Below are positions 9,548 through 18,288 of a stretch of DNA of 64,000 nucleotides, in pieces. Made by a program: the position numbers and the translations under genes. The stretch is from contig JAPEVF010000043.1 of NCBI GenBank assembly GCA_029747585.1, forward strand, positions 1-64,000. Reading direction: 5' to 3'. How positions within the stretch are numbered: the stretch's first letter is position 1; each line of letters starts with the position of its first letter. Origin of the DNA: Pleurotus djamor (Eukaryota > Basidiomycota > Agaricomycetes > Agaricales > Pleurotaceae). The notes under the pieces are model-generated. The model saw only the letters and a list, made by a program, of their open reading frames with translations. It ran no database searches and was not told the origin of the DNA.

Positions 9548-10994
9548 TTACACATTGATAATCGACGATGAGGGAATCTTTTGAGCAATACGGAATTTCT
9601 CGAAGGCAACAGCAACGGTACGTAAACGGTTTAGGTCATAAGAGCGAGCGAATGAAGTAGGTATAACGTCCTCTATACGACGCCAGTAAAGTAAGAAGGC
9701 AAGCGATTTCCAGCGGCCAATGGTTGCTACAACCTCTGGGGGAACGCCCGAGAGGAGGAGTTCGGTTGCACCACCGATACGAAAGCTGTGACCCCGGACG
9801 TCCACAGGGAGAGCATGCTCATCCCAGATGGAGAGGCAACGCTTCATGAAGGTTGCCTTGACCATTGGAGTCCAGTCACCAGAAGGTAATTGATAAGAAA
9901 AGAGGTGAGAAGAGGGGGGAGCNAGAAGAGGAGATAGAGAGGTGCGATTTCATAGCGGTACAGGGACAAAGTGGGGAATTGCCAGTAATCGTAAGTTCAG
10001 CGCCACGTTCTTTCGTGGTCTTAGTCCATGGAATGGAGAAATGGAGGGAAGGAACAGTAAGAGAGGAAAGGGGAGAGAGACTTTGACGGAAGGAAACGGG
10101 GGAGGAGCGAGAAACGTGAAATGATGTATCAAATGAGGAGGAGGATTTAACAGTAAGCTCGCCAAGGCGGCAGCAGCCCCAGAAAGCGCAGCAAGCAACA
10201 GCAAAAACAGCAATATCAAAGGGATCAGAATGGTCCAGAGAGTGGAAGAGAGCAAGCATATGTTCTAAGGTAACAGGGGGACGAATCGCGCGACGAGAGG
10301 AGGAGGGGGCTAGCTTGGAGGCACCGATTTTGGCCTGTGTGACGAGAGGACTGTCCCCTTCCCAGGGGGCACCATTCATCAGGTGCCAGGCCCGCAGTGC
10401 AGATAGCCAGCCAGTCAGAGACGACGACGACGACGAGCCCGCACCGTCAGCGGCAAATGCAGCTAACAGAAACCGAGACGCCGGCATCCTTTCCGCTTCG
10501 GGGATCTTCTCCCGGTCACAAAACTGTGTAAAGCGGAGCAGGCCAGCCCCATAGCTAGCCCTGGTTTCATCTTTCCATGACGCGAGAAGTGCCATGTTCA
10601 ATTTGGAGATAGCCGAAGACGATAATTGGGAGGTGAGAGAAGAATGGTGCGAGAGGGAGTGAGGGGTAATCCAGCAACGGAGGCGATCAGAGGCAGCGAC
10701 GGGGGGCCGAAGCTCACTCTGGTTAATTTGTAGACTCTTCTTCGGGCGACGAGCTTTGGTGATCCGACCCAGGGACGGACGAGACAGAAGAACAGATGAA
10801 ATTGAAGGGGGCAAGGGAGATGAGGAGGAAGGAGAGGGGGTGGTAACGGGTAGGTGTGGTGGACAAGGGGGAGAAGGGCGAGAAGGTGGCGGAAAGAACC
10901 TGCGGATTCCCGAGCCTGAGGGAGGGTCCTTGTCCCTATCCGAAACCTCAGCAGGACGTGCTGCTGATGGTGGGGGGAAGAATCGTCTATACAT
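9548..10994 (-). CDS. Tyrosine recombinase (YR) of the Ngaro-like element
   Basis: Starts at ATG 10994, overlapping the stop of the RT/RNase H frame by eight bases. A Pro/Ser-rich leader is followed by a SAM-like core-binding region (ETRASYGAGLLRFTQFC), then the catalytic domain with CCRLGELTV (first Arg), GHSFRIGGATELLL (HxxR) and GRWKSLAFLLYWRR (Trp and the probable Tyr nucleophile). Such enzymes integrate a circular DNA intermediate. The frame is broken only at the N at 9923: with the N counted the frame stops at 9876, and without it the two halves are continuous. The break is therefore probably an assembly artefact. Confidence 0.88.
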
Positions 10995-13312
10995 GGGAGA
11001 GAAATGGGGTGAGCTCCTCTGGGAGTGGAATCACCAAGTTCAGACGTTGATCCGGCGACCCAAGATCCCCACGCGAGATGGGGTCAGCCGGATTGTCCTC
11101 AGACTTGACGTATCTGAGTGAGGGAGAATTATTGCAGGCGTAGAGACAAGATCCCGCCCGCCGAATGGAGAGATTCACCTGGAAGTTGCGACTGCGGCCT
11201 TTTTCAAAGGCACCAATAACTCCCTGGTTGTCCGAGTTCACGACCACCTGTGAGTCTCGGATGCCCTTGGCCTCCAACAGGTAAACAGTCAGCTCAACTG
11301 CCAGGCCCTCGAGCCAACCAATGTCTCGGGACGGTCCCTTCCAACCAGGAAGCGTCTTCCAGGCACACCATTCCACACCAATGACCAGCCCAATCCCCCA
11401 ATCAGTGGAAGCGTCAACGCTGATTGAGAGGTCTACGAGGGAGCGGGGAGATAACGATCGAGGAGGGGCAGGGAGACGGAGCTGCTCTTGCCACCACCTC
11501 AGGTCTGTGACAAGGGAGGGAGGGGGGTAGCGGGATGTGAAGTGGTTGTCGTCAAATGATGAGATGAAGAGTGAGAGGGATGGGAGACAAGAGCGGCCGA
11601 GAGGGAATACAAAGGCAATGTGGCAGAGGGAACCCTGAATTTTCATTGAGTTCTCAAGCGACGCGGGAAAGGTTGAGAGGAAAGTGGAAATGCGCGCGAG
11701 AAACTTGACTCGTTTTGGCTCTGGAAGTGATACCTCCTTCCGATCGAGATCCCAAAATAAACCCACATATGTGAACTGCGAACCGAAATCCTGTCCCTTC
11801 TCCGGGTGCCAGGGGATGTTGAGTGGCTCAATCAGCTGAAGTGCTGAGAGACGATTGTATGGGTAGGAAAAGGGAGGGGGACCTGGGAGAGGCGCGCGGA
11901 GCACGACCATATCGTCACACCATTTCCGAGTGGGACCAACGCCCAACTCAGACCAAATGTCCAGAGCCGCATTCGCAATCTCACCGGAATTGCTCTCGGA
12001 TGGGCGTGCACCAAAGGGACAACAATGTTGAATGTAGAATTCGCCCTCTTGCGCCTGCATCACGTACCAGCGCTTGTGAGCAGGGCAAATGGGGGTGCGA
12101 CGATGGAATTTGGCGATGTCCAGGGTCATTGCTTGCGTCCCTTCGACAGCAGAGGACACCTGGGTAGCAGGAGGTTAGAATTTTCATCCCTCAAGGCTGA
12201 AGTCCACAAAGGGAGAGGTAAGAAGGGGGGAAAGCCCACAGGTAACACCCATTGAGTGGGATGGGAGAGGTAACACCCTTCAGTGGGATTGAGTAGGGGT
12301 AACACCCATCAAGCGGGATCAAGTAAGGGTAACACCCATCAAGCGGGATCAAGTAGGGTAACACCCAAAGTGGGATCAAAGGAGGTAACACCCAAAGTGG
12401 GATCAGGAGGAGGTAACACCCAAAGCGGGATCAAGTAAAATAACACCCATCAAGCGGGATCAGATAAGGTAACACCCAAAGGTGGGATTGGACAAGGGTA
12501 ACACCCGGCGAGCAGGATCAGGAAGAGACCAGGATACTCACCAGGTCTGCAAGCTGCAGTGCCGTGTCAAAACGGGTAGGGAAATCTTTACGGTCCGAGT
12601 AGTCGTTCGAGGCACAGTGCGCCTTAGAGCGCTTTGACAAGTTGATGCACAGCCGAAGCTTTGGGCTGCCATCATCTTGGATCTGGGCGTCAACAGTGAG
12701 GGGAGAAGATTGGAAGGGACCGCCCAAGATTTGCTCCACCTCTAGCGAGGAGAAAGGACCTGAAAGGCGGTTTGCAAGAACTTCCTCTTTGAAGTAGTCG
12801 GTAATGAAGGTGCGATGCTCAGAGACGGATGGACCATTTGGCCAGATGACGGTGCGCTCGAGAGTTGGGAAAATTCCCATAGGGAAGCCATGTTCAAGTT
12901 TCTGGATAAGATTTGGGTAGCGGTTGCGAATGTGGGGGAAACGAGCGAAAAAGCCTTTGAAGGCATTAACGGAGTACGGAGTCTCGATGCGGAGTAGAAT
13001 GTGGGGAGCCGACGAGGACGATGCAGGAGGGTCGGCGGGGGGAAGCAGTAACGACTCAGGGACGTGGCATGCAGGAGAAGGAGAAGGCGTGGTGACTGGT
13101 GCTATGGCAGAAGGAGCACGCGTGGACCATTCCTGGGACCCTGTGTGCGGGGGTACAGGCAGAACCAGCCTGGCCACTGGAATTCCATTTGATGCAAAGA
13201 GGGGAGCCTTGCGGTCCCGAGAGCTGACCGTCCGTGAAGCGGGACTTGATTGGGGATCCGTTGGCAAAGGACTTTGAGGTGCAGTTTCCTGCCCGGTGGC
13301 CTCGGCGAGCAC
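10987..13312 (-). CDS. Reverse transcriptase/RNase H of the Ngaro-like element, interrupted by a minisatellite-filled intron
   Basis: Two exons, 13312-12542 and 12159-10987, join in frame across a putative intron (12541-12160, donor GTGAGT, acceptor CTACCCAG), giving about 647 residues. RT motifs flank the junction: KLRLCINLSKR and LQLADLV before it; TLDIAKFHR, FGARPSESN and the CDDMVVL box (place of the usual YxDD) after it. RNase H residues follow (SVDASTDWGIGLVIG, LEGLAVELTV, VVNSDNQGVIGAF, SEDNPADPISRG). There is no ATG at the left end of the frame (13312 is GTG), so translation may follow from gag by frameshifting or re-initiation. The right end overlaps the YR start. Confidence 0.85.
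12241..12521. repeat. Minisatellite inside the putative RT intron
   Basis: Ten imperfect units of about 22-31 bp, each with the core GGTAACACCC followed by variants of ATCAAGCGGGATCAAGTA. They fill most of the 382-nt interval between the donor and acceptor of the RT/RNase H gene. No such repeat was noticed elsewhere in the window. Confidence 0.9.
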
Positions 13313-14408
13313 AGATAAGGCAGATGGGCTCCGAGGACGGCCGCATCTGCCCCGCTCGAAAGGGCTGGGAGGTACGAGGGCGCGAGGAAGAGGCAGGGGG
13401 GAAGGTGGACAAGGAGGAGGAGGAGGAAGGGTGTGAGGAACTTGTGAGACGCTCCACCTGCGAGCGCAGAGCTGCCAACTCTGAGCTTACGCGGGTTTCC
13501 GAGTGCCTAGCCAAGAGGGATCCGAGCTTTTCTGAATAATATGCGGGATCAAAGCGAAATGGCTGACGGGTATAATCCTTACGAAGTTCTATGTCCAGTT
13601 CCAATATGGTGGGGAAGGGTTTTCCCTCGTTCAACTGGTGCTTCAACCAGCCGAAGTGCTCCCCCAACCTCTGAAAGAGGTGTCTATCCGTCTTCGCCTG
13701 ACCTGCCCACTCAATCATCTCATCCGCCGCCTGCGACCAAATTCCCTCTGTCAACTCTAATTCCTTCTCGAAAAGAGGGCTGTCCACATTGATGAAGAGA
13801 TTCTTCCGCTCACCCGGGCGTGAAGAGTTGATCCTGACTGTTCTGACCTGATGAAGCTTATCAGCGAGAACCAGCTGGCCGTGACGCGTGAAGAGGGAGA
13901 GGGGGACGTAGGATCGGTTTGCCTCGAGCTCCAGGATCTCGACACAGTAGGGAAGGACCATAACTTGGCCCGGTGCGCAACTGACTTCGGGCACTGAAGC
14001 CGTCTTCAGTCTTTTCACGCGTTCCTCATACGAGAGATCACTTGGTCGTTTGCTGCCCAGGAGGGAGAGGAAGGAGGTGGGGCTAACGGCTTTTAGAACC
14101 GAACGCCATAGGTCCGTCGCGGGAGGGGTTTCGGGTCGTGGCGGTGGCGGGGGCGTGTTATCTCGATCTGGAATGTCTGGAATGGAGATCAAAGATTCGT
14201 TATCTGAAACATCACCATCATCCTGGGAGCGGGTCCTGATCCTATCTTTAATCGTGTTCCTCGCAGAGATCATGAAGTTCTCGTCAACTTTCTGCTCGGT
14301 GCTCATTGCCGCAATCACGGCCACGCGTTCGGGGTCCGTGTGAGTCTTCGACCTGGCGGGAGCGGGGTCTTCAACCTGCTGCATGACTTGGTCAGGAATT
14401 TGGACCAT
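13056..14408 (-). CDS. Gag-like protein of the Ngaro-like element
   Basis: The frame is open from 14447 (GTG), and the first ATG is at 14408. After an acidic, Pro-rich region the protein has a helical segment (FLSLLGSKRPSDLSYEERVK) and a zinc knuckle CLICARRGHRAGNC of the CX2CX4HX4C type, typical of retroelement Gag proteins that bind RNA. A second Cys/His cluster (CSFCHSTSHHAFSFSC) lies near the C-terminus, where the frame overlaps the start of the RT frame (13056-13312). Confidence 0.75.
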   Translation of the reverse strand: MVQIPDQVMQQVEDPAPARSKTHTDPERVAVIAAMSTEQKVDENFMISARNTIKDRIRTRSQDDGDVSDNESLISIPDIPDRDNTPPPPPRPETPPATDLWRSVLKAVSPTSFLSLLGSKRPSDLSYEERVKRLKTASVPEVSCAPGQVMVLPYCVEILELEANRSYVPLSLFTRHGQLVLADKLHQVRTVRINSSRPGERKNLFINVDSPLFEKELELTEGIWSQAADEMIEWAGQAKTDRHLFQRLGEHFGWLKHQLNEGKPFPTILELDIELRKDYTRQPFRFDPAYYSEKLGSLLARHSETRVSSELAALRSQVERLTSSSHPSSSSSLSTFPPASSSRPRTSQPFRAGQMRPSSEPICLICARRGHRAGNCTSKSFANGSPIKSRFTDGQLSGPQGSPLCIKWNSSGQAGSACTPAHRVPGMVHACSFCHSTSHHAFSFSCMPRP

Positions 14409-14444
14409 TTGTGTGGTTTGAACGACGAGAGGGGGAAGGGAGGA

Positions 14445-14652
14445 CACGAAAATTCGAGAGGACCAGGCAGCGAGCTCGACGACGCGGACGATGAGGAAGC
14501 AAGTTGCGTCTTACGCGTCGCTGCTGCAACTGACGGGGATGCTTACATAAGCACTCTCACAGCTGTCAAAGGGACTCTGTTGCCACTGCGTTGACCTTGT
14601 CCTTAGATAGGCTTTTGGTTCTGCTCGCAGGCTCACAGAGGCCTATCACGCA
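14445..14652 (-). repeat. A1 split direct repeat of the Ngaro-like element
   Basis: A 208-bp repeat matching 2991-3198. Its outer edge (14652/14653) is the second border of the element. Beyond it the sequence ATTAAAGGGATTCCTACC resumes the duplicated host DNA seen at 35919-35936. Confidence 0.9.
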
Positions 14653-15963
14653 TTAAAGGGATTCCTACCGCTATTAGGTTTTCAAATACCTGTCAAAATA
14701 CCTGAAACGTGGTTTATGAAGTCAGGGTCTATGAGGATAGTCGATCCTCTGAGAATAGATGGTATTTTTATGTTGCTTTTCATTGACTACCCTTGTTGAA
14801 TTTGTGATATGTGTATAGGCGACAACCTCGCGATTTATCCGTTTCACTCAGAGGCCTCTGCTCCTCGCCTGTTTCATCTATGGATGTCATCTCAGGCTTA
14901 CTCAACGTCAACAACCCATCGGTAATGTTAGACATCATGTTTCCGGACACTTGCTCGCCACGATCTCCGCAAACGATACCTTCGCATGCGAGGCATCTGC
15001 TTCTATACACGCGTTACCATGGATCAGAACAGCTTCAGAGACTCGCGGATGAATATCTACCGTGTTACCATACCTCTGCCACTGAAGCACTGACCAGCTT
15101 TTGGCAATGGAAGTCCCTTGACTTGGCACGCCTCCGAACGTCACGCACGATCTGCTAAGACTCGCCCCGTACTTGCACTGTAACTTAGATGCCGGGCTAG
15201 CTTGTCGCGTTTAGTCAACTTCTGTTGAAAATCTGTTCTTAAAATCAAGGGTGCCCGGATACTCATCGAACGCTTTCTCGACAAAGGCTCTTGCCATTGA
15301 CTCGGACGGTACACACTAAGCTCGTTACATCAACGAAGACTAAGAATGTTCTGTACTCCCAGTCGATGGTAGTCAAGTTGGCGGATGCTGACGGCCTACT
15401 TCCCTACTTCATACACTCTTTAATAGGCATGGATGGGGCTTATCGCTTCATCGCTCTCACTTCATATCCTCGTCCTCGTCAGCTCTTCCATGGGGCACAT
15501 TCGTCTTTTCCGTCACAAACAGGGTGACCAGAGCACCTTTTTGATTCGGAATACACTCTATGTATTATGTATATACCATGCAATTTATTATACCCGATTT
15601 CCGAATTTCTCATTGAGTAGATAATATACAATGGTCGTCTCCGTGCTTCCTATACAAGTATACAAGGGAAGGCAGCGGCTAACCAGACTCCAGTGACCAC
15701 AGAAACGAAAGCTACTTAAGGCCCCAGGGGGCCGATCTGCAATATCAAGGAGTTGCATCAAATGGTGAGATGTGACTACAAGTCCGTCGTTTGCGGTGTT
15801 GATTTCAATGGTATTGATATGTGACCTCAACCTCTGAGAAGGTGTCAATGGATAGCCGAGAGAGGTAGAGGATTGCAAACTCCTGTGCACCTCAGTCGCC
15901 CATCTTTCAATTGTATTCGGTCCCTCATATTATGGCTTCGCCGAGTTCGTCTCCAAACTCCCC
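14653..15963. other. Host flank: first part paralogous to 35919-36430, remainder without a supported gene
   Basis: About 14653-15060 can be aligned, with gaps, to about 35919-36400. Shared stretches include TTGAATTTGTGATA, GACAACCTCGCGA, CGATTTATCC and TCGCGGATGAATA. It continues the segmental duplication that includes the F-box gene. The rest (to 15963) is AT-richer and has only short frames. It should contain the promoter of the gene at 15964. Confidence 0.6.
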
Positions 15964-17228
15964 ATGCCCTCCATTTTATTTACCTTGGTCTCCACGACCT
16001 TTGTTCTTTCCCTTTTCCCGGTGTTCTCGATAGCCCAGCCGTTCAATGTCACAGTCGATGACACGAACGGTCCTTTCCCCAAGATTGGAGGTAATATAAC
16101 GTATAGCCGGGGGTGGATGAAAAGCCGGATCGAGTCCACTGCGAACGAATCAACCGATGGGTTCCCCCAGGCTATGAATGGTGAGTACTTTAGTCTTTGG
16201 TCGACCATTACGAGTGCAAGGCAGACGCATCTCCTGCAGACACGTGGAGTTTGTCTGTTTACGCTCGAGATGATCCTATGGGTCCACCACCCAATGCAAC
16301 ATTCAGATTCAACGGTAAGAAACATCGCAGGCACTTGGTGACTTACTACTAGATTGGATTGATACCGCTTTAACTCAGGGACAGCGGTCTACGTTTGGTG
16401 CATCCTAACTGATGTCACTGCTGATGGGGTGAGGTGTGTTGCGTTGTTGAACAATTAGATATTCCGCACCAGCTTATGGGTATTTCCTAGGGCGAATTCT
16501 GAGATGTTATTCTTCCTGGACGGAGGAGAGTCCGCAAACTTTACAAGAGGGAAAGTGGGCGACGGTACCTACCAAGTCGCCTCGGTGTACCACAAAGACG
16601 GGCTTTCTGACCAGGAACATGAGCTGGTCATTCAGAACGGGCGGCAGACAAATGGAACGTACATGCATGTTGTGGCACTGCTCGACGCAATAATATACAC
16701 GTATGTGGATTTGTTGAATCATTTGATGGTGGTTGATGACGGGCAACATTATCCAGGACGGGCAACGGGACGGTACTCCCAGCGAGCCCAACGGAGAATG
16801 AGCCAACATTGAATGGGTCGGTAGCCACCAACAAAGGGAGGATAGGTATTACAGTTGCAGCGGTTCTCGCGGTGCTTGGTGGGTTGCTCGTCGCAGCGAT
16901 GGCGTATTGGCTGGCCCCATGCATCATGAGACGCAGGCCGTCGACATTGGGGTCGACATTCTCATTCAAATCAATATTCACGCCGACGCCACAGATCCCG
17001 CCGCCTACGCCCTTTTTGGTGTACAACAACCCTACGAACGTCCGGACGACGGGAACAACGGGGACGGTGGTCGCGTCAGACGCCGGGCTGCTTTCATGGC
17101 TAGATGGCATGTCTAACCATGCCGGAAGTCCGAGGGGGACTGTGTCAACCACAATGCGAACGCACCGTCGAGACACATTGGCTCCTGGCATTCCGTCGCG
17201 ACGTGAAACGATCCTCTCGTTTAGTTAG
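15964..17228 (+). CDS. NVTVDD-family type-I membrane protein, copy A
   Basis: Five exons (15964-16180, 16240-16314, 16379-16433, 16491-16700, 16757-17228) give 342 residues. A signal peptide (residues 1-24) leads to QPFNVTVDD, then a TWSLSVY segment, GTAVYVWCILTD, NSEMLFFLDGG and LDAIIYT. These segments occur in the same order in all eight copies here, and the ectodomain looks like a beta-rich module, possibly galactose-binding-like. A Ser/Thr/Pro-rich stalk, one membrane helix (VLAVLGGLLVAAMAYW) and a basic stretch (MRRRPS) follow, then a cytoplasmic tail. The likely role is a surface sensor or adhesion protein, but this is inferred from architecture only. It is separated from copies B-H by housekeeping genes. 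Confidence 0.8.
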
Positions 17229-17460
17229 TGTCCACTATTTCTTCGCAATCCTTTGAGGTAGTATATTTATGAGCGTACCCGAGCACATCAAGCGAGCCCT
17301 ATGACGACGGAGTCACTGAAGCTTCACAAACAAAAAANGCCTTCATTCGGAGGTATGGATACACATGTTAAGCTTGGCTGAACGGAATGCCTGTTTATAT
17401 ACGGCGCTTCTTCTCCATCTCAGAATGTGCGTTCAACGGAAGTTTGGTGTCGGCGACTAG

Positions 17461-18022
17461 TCAATCGGACGTAAACGATCGAGCTCTAAGAGAAGATGAA
17501 CGGTTAGACTTACGACCGAAGATGTCAGAAGGCTCTATCGTTTCATCACGACCCATCAAGATGTCCAAGTGGATGTTTGAGTCGTCGAAGCCAGGCATGT
17601 GCGGGTTCTGAAGGGTAGCCTTTAGCGAGGGACAGCAGTGTTATCTAAACGAAGGATTACCTCGGATACGATGCGTCGTTCCATGAGAAGACGCATGGGC
17701 GCGTGCATACCTTGTGCATTACGCAAAAGATTGAGCTTGGTGGCATCCCGCGTCTCATCCCACTGTCCAAAGTCAGATGGAATGAATGAAAGACAATGCC
17801 GAAGCACACACATTCTCCAATCGACCTTTCAGTTCGCTTTGCGTCTTAACCTCGGCAGCAATGCTACGAGGACCATATTGCATGGTGTCATGAAGGCCGA
17901 GACTGTTGGACGTGTCCTGAACGGAGGCAGACTTTGGTCCTTGGCTAGGAACGAGGCGAAGAGAGCTGTCCTAGTAGATTTTCGGTTTCAAGTATCAAGA
18001 ATTGGGAAGTTGAGCTCACCAT
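17461..18022 (-). CDS. UMP1: Proteasome maturation factor UMP1/POMP
   Basis: Exons 18022-18020 (ATG only), 17970-17812, 17762-17661 and 17619-17461 give about 140 residues. The N-terminal DSSLRLVPS and the core (ETRDATKLNLLRNAQGMHAP, then MRLLMERRIVS), followed by NPHMPGF and NIHLDILMGRDETIEPSDIF, match the UMP1/POMP family. This chaperone helps half-proteasomes dimerise and is degraded as the first substrate of the new 20S particle. All exon joins are phase 0. The last few residues are uncertain because a short intron before 17457 is also possible. Intron 17620-17660 is only 41 nt. It is divergently arranged with the Gid1-like gene. Confidence 0.9.
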
Positions 18023-18288
18023 GGTGGTAGACGGCAAAGAGAGAAAGTAAAGCCAAAGTAAAGCTTCGCAACGGCGAAGATGATCGAACGCGTACCTCAC
18101 ATTTAGGGGTATTAGTCAGCAGGGTATAGCTTCCAGTTCCAGCATCGTTTCAGTTCACTCAAGTTCCCTTTTTGCGGGGAAATTTCATCATACTCTTAAA
18201 TCTATCGCAAGGTGAGTGCAGGCAGTTTCTACGAGATCCGTAGGCTCAATAATTCCAGCGAGGTGACTTCTCATTGTAGTGTGCAGCC
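18023..18288. promoter_or_regulatory. Shared divergent promoter region of UMP1 and the Gid1-like gene
   Basis: 266 bp separate the two start codons. A likely 5'-UTR intron of the plus-strand gene spans 18212-18279 (donor GTGAGT, acceptor TTGTAG), so the promoter of both genes must lie in roughly 18030-18210. No specific regulator site was identified. Confidence 0.5.

Larger units (their letters stand above)
2662..14652 (-). mobile_element. Ngaro-like (DIRS order) tyrosine-recombinase retrotransposon with split direct repeats, hosting a nested chromovirus
   Basis: Read on the minus strand the order is A1 (14652-14445), gag, RT/RNase H, tyrosine recombinase, B1 (9452 down to 3199, interrupted by the chromovirus), A2 (3198-2991), B2 (2950-2662). 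This A1-ORFs-B1-A2-B2 arrangement of split direct repeats is typical of PAT and Ngaro elements. The two A copies are each 208 bp and look identical. The B copies show one clear mismatch (2827 versus 3366). Without the 5.96-kb insert the element is about 6.0 kb. No target-site duplication is visible, as expected for tyrosine-recombinase integration through a circular intermediate. No methyltransferase-like domain was seen, which favours Ngaro over DIRS1 or PAT. The subgroup needs a phylogeny. Confidence 0.88.

Noticed and set aside
10756..11121. Plus-strand open frames across 9.9-14.6 kb (for example 10756-11121, 13234-13539)
   Set aside because: They are antisense to the retroelement proteins, whose catalytic motifs are clear on the minus strand.
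12241..12521. CRISPR-like array
   Set aside because: The units are direct imperfect repeats without unique spacers and lie in a retroelement intron of a fungal genome.
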